Notes under the pieces: model-generated
What the model was told of the DNA's origin: nothing
Databases searched by the model: none
Seen by the model: the letters and a program-made list of their open reading frames with translations, nothing else
Part shown: positions 43,283 through 52,454 of the stretch, piece after piece
Numbering within the stretch: the first letter of the stretch is position 1
How the letters are laid out: the number at the start of each line of letters is the position of its first letter
Assembly: GCF_017115025.1 (NCBI RefSeq)
Contig: NZ_JABXKM010000088.1
Coordinates: 1-62,351 of the forward strand
Length of the DNA stretch: 62,351 nucleotides
Direction: 5' to 3'
Source of the DNA: Nostoc sp. NOS(2021)
GTDB taxonomy: Bacteria; Cyanobacteriota; Cyanobacteriia; Cyanobacteriales; Nostocaceae
Translations under genes and position numbers: made by a program

Positions 43283-43507
43283 ATGAGTGACAAAGAAGCC
43301 GTTATTGAGTTGGTGAAACATTTACCCCAGGATGTAACCCTACGAGAAATTGTTCAGAAAATTGAGTTTATTGCAGCTATACGGGAAGGGTTTGACCAAA
43401 TTGACCAAGGGCAAGGCATTCCAGTTGAGCAGGTTGAGCAGATAATCGATGGACTACCAAGTAATTCTCTCACCAAGAGCAGTTGGAGATTTATAAACCA
43501 TCATTAG
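43283..43507 (+). CDS. Antitoxin-like protein of a decayed ParE-type module
   Basis: A 74-residue protein: EAVIELVKHLPQDVTLREIVQKIEFIAAIREGFDQIDQGQGIPVEQVEQ is typical of small antitoxins paired with ParE/RelE toxins. The toxin gene begins inside its 3' end at 43449 and is broken. The last 20 residues (LPSNSLTKSSWRF) overlap the toxin frame and do not look conserved, so the natural stop may have been lost. It may still neutralise related toxins encoded elsewhere. Confidence 0.65.
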   Translation: MSDKEAVIELVKHLPQDVTLREIVQKIEFIAAIREGFDQIDQGQGIPVEQVEQIIDGLPSNSLTKSSWRFINHH

Positions 43508-43745
43508 GTACATCGCTCAGGACAATCCTGAAGCAGCCAGAAAAATTGGTCAGAGGTTATTAGAGAAAACGAAAGAACTAAGCCAATTTCCATTTCAGGG
43601 ACAAAAGGTTTCTGAATTTGATGAACGTAACATTCGCCAGTTAATTCTAAAGCCCTACCGCATTATTTATCGGGTTGAGCAAAACAAGAAACAGGTGAGC
43701 ATTACAAGGTTCTGGCACGCATCAAGATTCAGCCCTGAATTGTAA
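43449..43745 (+). pseudogene. ParE/RelE-family toxin, one nonsense codon
   Basis: The frame from ATG at 43449 starts MDYQVILSPRAVGDL, hits TAA at 43494-43496, and continues RYIAQDNPEAARKIGQRLL, FPFQGQKV, RQLILKPYRIIYRVE and ISITRFWHASRF to a stop at 43743. Restored length is about 97 residues, the usual ParE size, with every family motif present. One base change can explain the loss. Confidence 0.82.
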
Positions 43746-43807
43746 TTGTAAACTTTTACAACAAAATGTATTGACAACGTAAATACATCTTGCCTAGACT
43801 ATGAGGT

Positions 43808-44105
43808 ATGGATGTGTTTTTCGTGCTTAATGGTGTCACCTTCGTTTGAAACGAGGAGAAAGCTCGGATTAATCCCAGCAATCATGATGGCATAACATTT
43901 CAGCAAGCCGTAGAAGCTTTCTTCGATCCGTTTCTAGTGGTGGTTGATGCAAGCCGCAATGATCAGGAGCAAGATGCTGTGATTGGCTTGGACACACGAT
44001 GGAATCATTCTGTACGTCGTCTACATTGAGCGTGAAAACGACATGATTCGGATCATCTCGGCTTGGAAAGCGACGCGCAAGGAACGTGAATACTATGAAA
44101 GCTGA
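43808..44105 (+). pseudogene. brnT: BrnT-family toxin with nonsense codon and frameshift
   Basis: Around 43835-43900 the frame reads VTFV-stop-NEEKARINPSNHDGITFQQAVEAFFDPF, where the TGA at 43847 stands for the usual Trp of the BrnT start (F-x-W-N/D). After VIGLDTRWN a one-base shift near 44000 moves the continuation ILYVVYIERENDMIRIISAW and KATRKEREYYE into another frame. Both lesions disrupt the toxin. The end overlaps the antitoxin start. Confidence 0.8.
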
Positions 44106-44379
44106 AGTTTTAAGAAAGCGACTCGATAAAAGTCGTCCAATGACGACAATTACAATTCGCATTCCCGAAGATGTGATTGAGGATTTGAAGCGAGTCGCAC
44201 CATTGTTAGGGTTTTCTGGTTATCAGCCATTAGTTCGTGCTTACATCGGCCAAGAACTCCGAGTTGATCTTGAGCGACTTGATGGTGATACTGTTTCTAC
44301 ATTGATTGCGAGCCTGAAACGGCATGGTGTAAGTGATGAGATAATTCGTGAAGCACTCAGCGAAGTTACTGGGCAGTAG
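44095..44379 (+). CDS. brnA: BrnA-like / CopG-type antitoxin
   Basis: A 94-residue protein beginning MKAEVLRKRLDKSRPMTTITIRIPEDVIEDLKRVAPLLGFSGYQ (a GTG at 44086 is an alternative). The strand TTITIRIPEDVIEDLK followed by helices is a ribbon-helix-helix DNA-binding domain as in BrnA-type antitoxins. The frame is intact while the upstream BrnT toxin is broken. It probably still represses its promoter. Confidence 0.72.
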   Translation: MKAEVLRKRLDKSRPMTTITIRIPEDVIEDLKRVAPLLGFSGYQPLVRAYIGQELRVDLERLDGDTVSTLIASLKRHGVSDEIIREALSEVTGQ

Positions 44380-44471
44380 TTTTCAATCTCTAGTCGCAGT
44401 TAGCAGTTCAACAAGTAAATTGCCCCTATAGCGTGTAGTTTTGCGTAAGTCTTAGTCTTATAGCCACATCT

Positions 44472-45461
44472 TCAAAAACAAATGGTATTAGATGAAAGTT
44501 GCCTACGAATAAGAAATTGTGACAATGTACGAGTTATGGGCATACCCGTAGCATATTCCATCCACAAATATTTACCAAAGGGATTAATGTCTAGTAACCA
44601 ATATTGTTCTGATGAATCAACACACATATCGATACAAGCGTATTCAAGATATATAGCTTGGCATAGAGAAACGATTTTATGCTTTATTTCCAAAGGAACC
44701 TCTACATGATAATGAGGAGTATTTGGCAAATCATACGCTCGATAGTCAACCCTTCCTATTTGTGATCTACTTGCGTCAATTTTACAAGCCATAACCTCTA
44801 AACCTATAACAACTAGCCTAATATCGTAAAGTTTATCAATGTAGTCCTGCAAAAATAAAGGGCTTTCATTCTGCTGAGAGTAATTAAAGAAATCCTGTTC
44901 ACTAACCTTCTGAGTTAAAAGCATTGTAGGCTCATTCTCAAGATTCAGTGACATTTGATGTAGTGTTTTAAGGACAACTTGAGAATTTTGATTGAAAAAT
45001 GAGTTAATTGCAAGTTTAGAATTGCTGATCAAAGAGTTTGGAATTTTTAGCCCAACCTTATGGGCGATCGGAAAAGTTAAGATTTTACTTTGGCAGGCTA
45101 AACAGTTTTCAACCGACTTATTAATAAATCTATTGTTCAAAGCTAGAAGGGAGTAAACTCCATATAGGGATTCCTTCCAAGAAAAGTACCAAAATCTTGC
45201 TTCTTGTGTTTGCACTTTTCCTTCCAACCTGAAAAGTGGAGATAAACAGAAAGCCAAACTGACATCGGCCAAATTTATTTCTATATCTACTTGCCTAATA
45301 AAACATGAATATGTGCCATCTACTTGAGAATAGAAAGAGAACTGTGTATTAAGTAAGTGGTCATGTAAGGTAGACAAAATCTCGCACGGCTGAGTCTGTC
45401 TTAGCTCAACACACAGTTGTTGTAAATGGGGATCATCGTGATCTCCGATAAGAAGTAACAT
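44472..45461 (-). CDS. ATP-grasp RiPP macrocyclase (MvdC/MvdD, graspetide synthetase-like)
   Basis: A 329-residue ATP-grasp ligase of the type that makes ester or amide side-chain links in microviridin-like peptides. It starts MLLLIGDHDDPHLQQL, as MvdC/D-like enzymes do. The central FPIAHKVGLKIPNSLISNS is the usual ATP-grasp lid entrance; LFLQDYIDKLYDIRLVVIG is the nucleotide-binding strand; YWLLDINPFGKYLWMEYATG holds the Mg-binding Asp/Asn and the family's W-(L)-WxE-type ending. It follows the putative precursor gene by 103 bases on the same strand. Only one ligase is visible, so a single bond type is likely. Confidence 0.82.
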   Translation of the reverse strand: MLLLIGDHDDPHLQQLCVELRQTQPCEILSTLHDHLLNTQFSFYSQVDGTYSCFIRQVDIEINLADVSLAFCLSPLFRLEGKVQTQEARFWYFSWKESLYGVYSLLALNNRFINKSVENCLACQSKILTFPIAHKVGLKIPNSLISNSKLAINSFFNQNSQVVLKTLHQMSLNLENEPTMLLTQKVSEQDFFNYSQQNESPLFLQDYIDKLYDIRLVVIGLEVMACKIDASRSQIGRVDYRAYDLPNTPHYHVEVPLEIKHKIVSLCQAIYLEYACIDMCVDSSEQYWLLDINPFGKYLWMEYATGMPITRTLSQFLIRRQLSSNTICF

Positions 45462-45503
45462 TCTTCTAGCCTGGACTTCAAGTACTGAAATTAAACCGTT
45501 AAA

Positions 45504-45559
45504 TTTCTCAGATTACTAACACTTCTCCATAGAAGTAAAAGTGTTAGTAATCTGAGAAA
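45504..45559 (-). promoter_or_regulatory. Perfect 21-bp hairpin between precursor and ligase
   Basis: TTTCTCAGATTACTAACACT plus T (45504-45524) is inverted exactly at 45539-45559, with a 14-base loop. It starts five bases after the precursor stop. It has no long U-run on the transcript strand, so it probably acts as a leaky terminator or RNA stabiliser, giving more precursor than ligase. Confidence 0.65.
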
Positions 45560-45564
45560 GAAAC

Positions 45565-45762
45565 TTATTCGTTTGTGTAGTCGTCTGCTTGGTTCTTGCC
45601 GCTGAAAGTTGCGGTTTTAATGTTGAGAATCATTGGTTTTTCAGGATCCCATATCCAAAATTCCTGCTCGTCAGAAGATGGAGATGGTTTCAGGAAGCGC
45701 AACGTAAAAGCTTTCTCAACTTGAGAATCAGATACTTTATGTTCTGTTGTTGTAGTTGACAT
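45565..45762 (-). CDS. Candidate graspetide precursor peptide
   Basis: A 65-residue peptide. The leader contains AFTLRFLKPS (residues 18-27), corresponding to the PFFxRFLE-like helix that docks to ATP-grasp ligases in microviridins. The C-terminal core (50-65) reads TATFSGKNQADDYTNE: hydroxyl residues Thr50, Thr52, Ser54 and Lys56 followed by acidic Asp60, Asp61 and Glu65, an order suitable for ester and amide cross-links. No peptide family was recognised exactly. No transporter or protease is adjacent. The ribosome site is weak. Confidence 0.68.
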   Translation of the reverse strand: MSTTTTEHKVSDSQVEKAFTLRFLKPSPSSDEQEFWIWDPEKPMILNIKTATFSGKNQADDYTNE

Positions 45763-46399
45763 GAGTGTTTTTACTCTAATGAAAAATTAAGTTGCGATTC
45801 GAGAACTACTTTAGGGCATTAAGCGAAGCAGCTTTGCTAACCTAAACCTTACCCAAGAACATTATCTGAAATTGGATAATAAAACCTAACAGATTGCATC
45901 ACCCACCCAGTAGCAGCTTTCAAAAACGCTCTAGGTCTATGATTCACACAATCATGATGGAACTAACATCACTTAATATGACTTAATAAAGTAAAATATC
46001 CCATCACTATTCCCTAGCTATGGGTTTATTGTCACAGGTTAATAACCTCTCAGTTGAGGCATTGATGTTTTGAGGCATCTAGCAGAGTTCAGTTACTCAG
46101 AAGCTTGTCCGTTGAAGCTTCGCTATTTCGAGGTTATTGGTGAGAGATGCGATCGCTCAGACGCTTATTAGTTGTCGCAATCGTTTTGGGGTTATCGGTC
46201 AGAGTTCCTTCACTTACAAGGTTGTCAGTAGAGGCGATCACAGTTGAAAGGTGATTGTGAGTTGCAGACTAACACTTAGTTGGAGTAGTGAGAGCAGTTG
46301 GTGGGGACACAAAGCTCTCTGCTACCGTTCACTGCACTGTTCTACTGCGCCGATCGCACTAAGCATAAAATAGGGAGTGCTAAACTCCCTACTCCCTTC
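45763..46399. other. Long intergenic region with degenerate 58-bp repeats
   Basis: About 640 bases. The first 250 are AT-rich and should hold the precursor promoter. The second part has four degenerate repeats (46053-46285). A 3' coding shadow on plus (46298-46522) is not supported. Confidence 0.5.
46053..46285. repeat. Four to five degenerate tandem repeats of about 58 bases
   Basis: GTTGAGGC at 46053, GTTGAAGC at 46111, GTTGTCGC at 46171, GTAGAGGC at 46228 and a weak GTTGGAG at 46279 head related units, each containing TTTNGGGGTTAT- or GAGG-like and TCAGAG parts. Spacings are 58, 60, 57 and 51. No stable reading frame runs through them. Confidence 0.5.
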
Positions 46400-48691
46400 C
46401 TATGCTTCAATAACTACCCGCAAATTACCCCGTTTTTTCGCAACGCGACAAGCAGTCGTAGTCCCAGAACGCTCGAATTCCAAATCGAGGATGGTGGGGC
46501 CGACTCGCAAATTATGAAATGACAGGCGATTAATCGATTCTGGCAAAGCGGGGTCGATTATTCGCAAGCAGTTATTTTGAGCGTCAGGCACCAAGTTGAC
46601 CATCATTTGCAGTAGTTGGAAGATACTACCAGTAGCCCAAGCTTGGGGAGTGCAGGCAACTGGATACTGCACAGGGGCATTATCACCGTTCCGTTCGTAG
46701 CCGCAGAAAAGTTCTGGAGGACGTTGATAGGGTTGCTGTTCAGTCATATCGAATAAACCTTGGAATATTTCCAGGGCTTGATCGATCAGACCGAGCGATC
46801 GCAATCCCATCGCAATCAGAGCGTTATCATGGGGCCAAACCGAACCAGTGTGATAGCCCATTGGATTGTAAGCGGGTGACAAACTACTCAGAGTCCGAAC
46901 GCCCCAACCATTAAACATATCTGGTGCCCGCAACCGTTCTGCCACACTATAGGCTTTTTCGGGTGTGAAGAGGCCCAAATTCAGACAATGACCGGGATTT
47001 GAGGTAATACTGTCTACTGGCTTGCCATCTCCATTCAAAGCTAAAGCGCAGAAATCCTGGTCTTCTACCCAAAAATCTCGATTAAAACGAACCTTAAGAC
47101 TTCTGGCCTCTTCTTGCCAACGATCTGCCAAATCAAGCCGCTTCTTCATCCTAGCTATTTCTGCTAGGCGCATTTTTGCAGCATAGACGTAAGCTTGCAC
47201 CTCACAGAGGGCAATTGGGCCGTTGGCTAATTCTCCCTTGTGGTCTACGATACAGTCACCAGAATCTTTCCAACCTTGGTTAACAAGACCGCGTTTCGAT
47301 TTACGGAAGTAACTCAGGTAGCTGGTTTGTTTGCTATTGCGATCGATCCACTCCATTGCTGCTAAAGCATTCGGCCAAAGTTGCTCTAGGAGTTCTTGAT
47401 CGTGAGTCCAAGCATAATGTTCGGCATAGAGCATCAGCCACAGGGGAGTCGCATCAACTGTACCGTAGTAAGGTGTATGGGGAATTTCTTGACAACGAGC
47501 CATTTCTCCCAAACGTAACTCGTGCAAAATCTTACCCGGTTCTTCTTCGCGCCATTCGTCGTCGATTTTACCTTGGTATGTCGCCAGTAATATCAGAGTT
47601 TCTTTGGCGATTTGCGAGTTTAACATCAGGGTTTGAGAAGCTGTAACCAGCGAATCTCGGCCAAATAGTGTCGAAAACCACGGCACTCCGGCGGAAACAG
47701 TTTTATGCTTCCCAAAAGATTGGCGCAACAAATACATATCTTGTTCAGCCCGCTCAATCACTCGATTGAAGGTATTCTTATCTGAGCTAATGCGTGTAAT
47801 TTGTTGTACCCAGTTTTGCTCCTCCATCAACTCAGCAGCTTTCGCCTGTCCTAAAGTGAAAGCGGCGCTCACAGTTGAACTGGATTGGTTGTTTCTCAAC
47901 ATATTCACTCGGTAGCCCAGCTTTTGAGTTTCGTGAGAAGCCAACTCTAGCTGCCAAACCGCAGTGTAACCCTTGAAAGAGTCTGGTTGCCGATGTTGAA
48001 ATAGAATCCGGGATTCCATCACCGAACCATCCAGACCTTGATAGGCGAGTGTTAAGGATTCTTCCCTAGATGCGGATGGCTCTTTAGGTACAGCCGTAAC
48101 GCCATCGACGAGAGAAAATGTTCCTTCCTCAGCCGTCAGTTCTACTAGGCGTAAAAGCCGACCTCGCTTTTCTCTGTCATAGCCCCGGACTTCAAATAAA
48201 TCAACAAAATCTGCATCAAAGCTGATGCTTAGTTCAAAACTGACGGTTGTTGTGCTGTAGTTAGATATTTCTATTTCTTCAAATAATGCCCCATTCAGCA
48301 CGATTTCCCGGCGAATTCCGATAGTATCAGCTTTCAGCCGTTCGTCAATTCTGGGGTTGGTACACAAAGCTGAGAGTGAAAACCCTTTCTGGGCAGTACT
48401 ACTGAGCAGTACAGGCGATCGCCCTTCAATTTGCAACTCCAAACGATTCAGAAATCTCGTATCACAACAAAACAGTCCCATGCTGGGATTGCCATCGTTG
48501 AGGGAACAGCCAGAAATATTCCCGATAGTATCTGTCACAAAAAATAAATCATCATCTTTAACCGTCAGTGTCGGTTGTGGTCTTTCACTCACAACGCAAG
48601 GCCACTCCGGGATCGGTAATTGTTCGGCAGGAATAAAAGTTTTTCCATCCAGGAAAATTTTTTCCGGGGTCATTAGCGTATCCGGTGTCAT
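46400..48691 (-). CDS. Amylo-alpha-1,6-glucosidase (glycogen debranching enzyme family)
   Basis: A 763-residue cytoplasmic glycoside hydrolase. The N-terminal half (about 20-260) is the GDE_N_bis beta domain (FFVTDTIGNISGCSLNDG, GLFCCDTRFLNRLEL). The C-terminal (alpha/alpha)6 barrel has GVPWFSTLFGRDSLVTA at about 330, TPYYGTVDATPLWLMLYAEH, NQGWKDSGDCI, and HTGSVWPHDNALIAMG, with acidic residues suited to catalysis. These enzymes hydrolyse alpha-1,6 branch points or related glucans. The gene stands alone; it may act in glycogen or osmolyte breakdown during drought or nitrogen stress. Confidence 0.87.
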   Translation of the reverse strand: MTPDTLMTPEKIFLDGKTFIPAEQLPIPEWPCVVSERPQPTLTVKDDDLFFVTDTIGNISGCSLNDGNPSMGLFCCDTRFLNRLELQIEGRSPVLLSSTAQKGFSLSALCTNPRIDERLKADTIGIRREIVLNGALFEEIEISNYSTTTVSFELSISFDADFVDLFEVRGYDREKRGRLLRLVELTAEEGTFSLVDGVTAVPKEPSASREESLTLAYQGLDGSVMESRILFQHRQPDSFKGYTAVWQLELASHETQKLGYRVNMLRNNQSSSTVSAAFTLGQAKAAELMEEQNWVQQITRISSDKNTFNRVIERAEQDMYLLRQSFGKHKTVSAGVPWFSTLFGRDSLVTASQTLMLNSQIAKETLILLATYQGKIDDEWREEEPGKILHELRLGEMARCQEIPHTPYYGTVDATPLWLMLYAEHYAWTHDQELLEQLWPNALAAMEWIDRNSKQTSYLSYFRKSKRGLVNQGWKDSGDCIVDHKGELANGPIALCEVQAYVYAAKMRLAEIARMKKRLDLADRWQEEARSLKVRFNRDFWVEDQDFCALALNGDGKPVDSITSNPGHCLNLGLFTPEKAYSVAERLRAPDMFNGWGVRTLSSLSPAYNPMGYHTGSVWPHDNALIAMGLRSLGLIDQALEIFQGLFDMTEQQPYQRPPELFCGYERNGDNAPVQYPVACTPQAWATGSIFQLLQMMVNLVPDAQNNCLRIIDPALPESINRLSFHNLRVGPTILDLEFERSGTTTACRVAKKRGNLRVVIEA

Positions 48692-49573
48692 TAGTCAAAG
48701 TTCCGTGTACAGGTCTATATTTTTGTGGTCTTCCGAGTAGAGGTCGCTGACCCTCACAACATTCGGAAAAAAGAGGCTCTCTAAAACTCGTTTGAGCCAT
48801 TCGAGCCAAAGTAATCCTTACATATTGCTGACAAAATAGCAGCACTCAAATCCATATAAGCAAATCTTGATAAATTTGTATTTTATAAGGCTAAAGTCAA
48901 GACTGAAAACTAAGGATTTTGAGATAATTCATTAGTCATTCAACTTTCAGAGAGACAAGATTATAGTATACTCAGCAAAAATGCCAGAATACCAGTTTTT
49001 GTTGGGTATAGAGAGCATTTGTTTTCTCCTATTATACAATTTTGTCTTAAATATCTTTGGTATTTGATTAGACAAATTTATGATAATTAATTAATTGATT
49101 AAATTTAATCACTAATTATGGATTAAATTATGTGAATGTAGCAGTAATGATTTTTGGGTAAGAAAATTTCTTTAGTGGGCATAAATCAACGTAGGCAAAG
49201 TAGGCGATATCTACGACGGGCTACGCCAATGGGTGGACTATCAATCAATGATCAGTGGTTATTAGGGAACAGAATAGTTTAAACAATACAATAATTAGTG
49301 TTTTAGTACTTAGTGCTGAAAGATTTTACCTATGCAAGCAAAAGCATAAGTTGGTCGAGAATGTATATTGGGCGTAGTAGGTTGTCAATCAACAAATCAA
49401 GTTGTACGCACTCCTCCTAGTTAGTAACAAAGTGTTGCGCCTGCTTTGGCGAAAAGCGCTTTTTAGTGTTCTTTACATATTGCAACTGTCTGTTTAACTT
49501 GAGAGTCCCTTGGAATTTGTACAATGCAGCTGTGACGTGGATCTTGTCGAGGTTGAGCGTTTAACAATAATTC
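48692..49573. other. Long intergenic region between divergent genes
   Basis: About 880 bases, very AT-rich from 48900 to 49150. It holds one copy of the iterated GGCGATATCTACGACGGGC (49203-49221). Promoters for both flanking genes must be here. No coding region, RNA gene or clear hairpin was supported. Confidence 0.5.
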
Positions 49574-51583
49574 ATGAGCATTTCGACTTCTGTGCTGAGT
49601 GATCTGCTAAAGTCCCTACCCTACTTGCGGCCCCAGCTATATTTTAAGGCTTCACTAACGGCACTCTCCCACGCGATGGAAGATCAAGTTTTGGCTGCGA
49701 CTTTAGCCCAACCCCTTGTCATTGCTAGTTTCCAGCGAGAGCGATTCTACCGCCAAGAAGCTCATCGCTACCAGCGACTTGCCTTGCGAAGTAATCAAAT
49801 ATACGTATTATCTGCTCCAGAAACGGATTTCACCAACAGTTCGGAACACTACGAAAAGATCGCTTTTGATCCAAAGGATGGCTTAAGTCAAGAGTGGCAT
49901 TTAGTAGTGATTGCTGACAATTATGCAACTTGTCTGGTTTGCCGGGAAAGCCTTGGTTCTATTGCCAAAAACAAGCAACTACCAGAACTAAGCCCTAATC
50001 TGGATATAGACACAGCGCGAAGATTTGAGGGAATTTGGACATCGGAAAGGGGAGTTAGCCTGAAAGCAGCCGAATTGCTGTTAGACAGGATTTTAGTTTA
50101 CAGACCAGAACTGGCAAGTAAAATTGAGGAGGCACATCAGAGGTTTGGCATCGGACAGCCGCGAAACCACTCTGGAGCCGAACACGGCAACGAATATGCT
50201 TGTGACATCGATACAGATCCCTTTGTGCAGCGCTTAGTAACTTATTTACAAGCTAGCCAGTACAAATTGCACAAAGCCTACCGTTCAATTGCTGCCCAAG
50301 CACGAAAAGAGCGATTAGTCAACTCCATTAGCACTGCCATTCGGCGATCGCTCGATCCTCACGAAGTTCTCCAGGTGGCGGCGCAAGAATTAGGACAACA
50401 CCTACAAGCTTGTCGCTGTTTAATTTACCGCGCTCAAGCCTCAGATAGCCAAGCCATAATTGAACACGAGTTTTTGACTCCCGGTATTTTATCTGTTTCT
50501 GGGCAAACCTGGGAGTTAGAGAACAATTCTCTATTTCGGGACATAGTGGAACAAGGCGAAGGGGTTTGTGTAAGCGATACGCTGAGTGACCCTCGCGTTA
50601 CCAATTCGCCAGGACTTTCATTGATCGCCAAAAAGTTTGCCATTCGTTCTTGGCTGATGGAACCAGTGTTCTATCAGGGGCGATTATTGGGCATTGTGGA
50701 GTTGCACTATTGCCGGATGCCACCGCACGAGTGCCAACCTGGGGAATTGGATCTGGTAGAAGCGATCGCCACCCAAGTAGGAGCAGCTCTGATCCAAGCG
50801 GAAGCTTACGCTAACCTAGAAGAACTTAACCAGCAACTAGAAGCCCTAGACCGCACCCGCAGCAACCTCATAGCCATTACCGGACATGAACTGCGTACCC
50901 CCCTATCTACAATTCAAGTGTGCCTGGAAAGTCTCGCTAGTGAGCCGGATATGCCCTTGGAGTTGCAGCAGATCATGCTCAACACTGCTCTTTCTGACTC
51001 AGAGCGGATGCGAAAACTGGTACAAGATTTCCTCACACTTTCCAACTTGGAAAGCGGTCGGGTGCAATGGCATCCAGAATCCCTCACCTTCCAAGAGTGT
51101 GTGGATTTAGCACTCAGCCGAAATCGCACGCGCTCCTCAACGGAAAAGCCGCCCCAAATCAAAACTGAAATTGCCCAAAACCTACCTTTGGTAAGAGCTG
51201 ATGGTGATTGGCTAGTAGAGGTACTGGCAAAACTTATGGACAATGCTTATAAATTTACGCCACCGGAAGGAGAAATCACCATTAAAGCGATTCAGAACAG
51301 CCGTCAAATGGTCGAGGTGACTGTGGCTGACACTGGACGTGGTATTGAACCGAATCGTTTAGAAGTAGTTTTTGACCGGTTCTATCAAGAAGAGGGAGCG
51401 CTACGCCGCACCACTGGCGGGACTGGACTTGGTTTAGCAATTTGCCGTCAAATTGTTAATGGCTGGGGTGGGGAAATTTGGGCAGAGTCAACTGGCAAAG
51501 ACCAGGGTAGTCAGTTTCACTTCACCATCCCAATTGTTCAGAGTAGCTATGAGGAAAAGCGGACAAAAGTCAAGAGTAAATAG
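49574..51583 (+). CDS. DICT-GAF sensor histidine kinase
   Basis: A 669-residue soluble kinase. Residues 1-200 form a DICT sensory domain (LTALSHAMEDQVLAATLAQPLVIASFQRERFYRQEAHRY in segments), a fold linked to light response proteins in cyanobacteria. A GAF domain (about 245-415) with CRCLIYRAQ follows, then a short coiled coil, HisKA with ITGHELRTPLSTI (about 440) and HATPase with DTGRGIEP and GGTGLGLAICRQ. The phospho-acceptor His is intact. No receiver domain is attached. It is 130 bases upstream of psaD, on the same strand. Confidence 0.88.
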   Translation: MSISTSVLSDLLKSLPYLRPQLYFKASLTALSHAMEDQVLAATLAQPLVIASFQRERFYRQEAHRYQRLALRSNQIYVLSAPETDFTNSSEHYEKIAFDPKDGLSQEWHLVVIADNYATCLVCRESLGSIAKNKQLPELSPNLDIDTARRFEGIWTSERGVSLKAAELLLDRILVYRPELASKIEEAHQRFGIGQPRNHSGAEHGNEYACDIDTDPFVQRLVTYLQASQYKLHKAYRSIAAQARKERLVNSISTAIRRSLDPHEVLQVAAQELGQHLQACRCLIYRAQASDSQAIIEHEFLTPGILSVSGQTWELENNSLFRDIVEQGEGVCVSDTLSDPRVTNSPGLSLIAKKFAIRSWLMEPVFYQGRLLGIVELHYCRMPPHECQPGELDLVEAIATQVGAALIQAEAYANLEELNQQLEALDRTRSNLIAITGHELRTPLSTIQVCLESLASEPDMPLELQQIMLNTALSDSERMRKLVQDFLTLSNLESGRVQWHPESLTFQECVDLALSRNRTRSSTEKPPQIKTEIAQNLPLVRADGDWLVEVLAKLMDNAYKFTPPEGEITIKAIQNSRQMVEVTVADTGRGIEPNRLEVVFDRFYQEEGALRRTTGGTGLGLAICRQIVNGWGGEIWAESTGKDQGSQFHFTIPIVQSSYEEKRTKVKSK

Positions 51584-51601
51584 GCATGGGGCATTGGTTT
51601 T

Positions 51602-51629
51602 TGACTAATGACTAATGACTAATGACTAA
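51602..51629. repeat. TGACTAA heptamer repeat
   Basis: Four exact TGACTAA units between the kinase stop and psaD, typical Nostocales STRR. Confidence 0.92.
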
Positions 51630-51713
51630 AAACTGTTACAGTCTATGACGCGATCGCAATATAATCCTGGTTGCGGTGTTAGGATTCCCTAAAAACGTTG
51701 AGAGAAATAACTT

Positions 51714-52136
51714 ATGGCAGAAACACTCTCTGGACAAACTCCGCTATTCGGTGGCAGCACCGGTGGCTTGCTAAACAAAGCACAAGTGGAAGAAAAGTAC
51801 GCTATCACTTGGACTAGCCCGAAAGAGCAAGTATTTGAATTGCCTACAGGTGGTGCTGCTACTATGCGGAAAGGTGAAAACCTGCTGTATATAGCTCGTA
51901 AAGAATATGGCATCTTTTTGGGCGGTCAGCAACTCCGGAAACTAAAAATTACAGATTACAAAGTTTACCGGATTTTACCCAACGGAGAAACTACTTTACT
52001 TCACCCAGCTGATGGTGTCTTCCCTGAGAAGGTGAATGAAGGTCGTGGAAAAGTGGGCTATGTCCCACGCGGCATTGGGCAAAACCCCAATCCATCACAA
52101 CTCAAGTTCAGTGGTAAAGCTACCTACGAGCCATAG
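51714..52136 (+). CDS. psaD: Photosystem I subunit II (PsaD)
   Basis: PsaD sits on the stromal (cytoplasmic) face of photosystem I and docks ferredoxin. The 140-residue product is clean full length: [55 protein letters not shown] and the C-terminal [13 protein letters not shown] are diagnostic. Synteny with trpE immediately downstream matches Synechocystis and other cyanobacteria. Expression should be high; the upstream 130 bases hold a heptamer repeat and HIP1 site. Confidence 0.97.
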   Translation: MAETLSGQTPLFGGSTGGLLNKAQVEEKYAITWTSPKEQVFELPTGGAATMRKGENLLYIARKEYGIFLGGQQLRKLKITDYKVYRILPNGETTLLHPADGVFPEKVNEGRGKVGYVPRGIGQNPNPSQLKFSGKATYEP

Positions 52137-52454
52137 GGACTAGGGGCTGGGGACTGGGGAGTAAGAATTTTAGATTTTGAATTTTAGATTGAAGTTTAAT
52201 CCAAAAGACGCTCTCTACGCGACCAAGGCGTAGCTTGCTTCTGGGCAGGAGTACGCGGACTCGCTCTAAGCGAACGCGAGTGCGTCTGGTAGAGTTGCTA
52301 TGCCGAAGGCGTTGCCTCTCGAACGCAAGTGCGTCTCCCTTTGGGAGAAGAGAAGGCTTTACGCTCCGCTATCGTCAATCCAAAATCCAAAATTCAATTG
52401 CCCCATGCCCCATGCCCCATGCCCAATGCCCCATGCCCTATCCCTAAGCAATTT
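52137..52454. other. psaD-trpE intergenic region, repeat-rich
   Basis: About 320 bases. A long iterated element (about 52205-52370, with ACGCGAGTGCGTCT and its relatives) and six ATGCCCC-type heptamers (52400-52441) fill it. The heptamers run up to the trpE start and keep an upstream frame open, which would create a false N-terminal extension. Confidence 0.6.
52400..52441. repeat. GCCCCAT heptamer repeat before trpE
   Basis: Six 7-base units, four exact GCCCCAT and two variants, ending 13 bases before the trpE ATG. Confidence 0.9.

Noticed and set aside
43869..44162. 97-codon minus-strand frame
   Set aside because: Runs opposite to the BrnT/BrnA remnants, whose family motifs explain the sequence better.
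46298..46522. 74-codon plus-strand frame overlapping the debranching enzyme end
   Set aside because: It is a shadow of the well-supported minus-strand gene.
52329..52454. N-terminal extension of anthranilate synthase
   Set aside because: It consists of ATGCCCC heptamers and an iterated element; family similarity starts at 52455.
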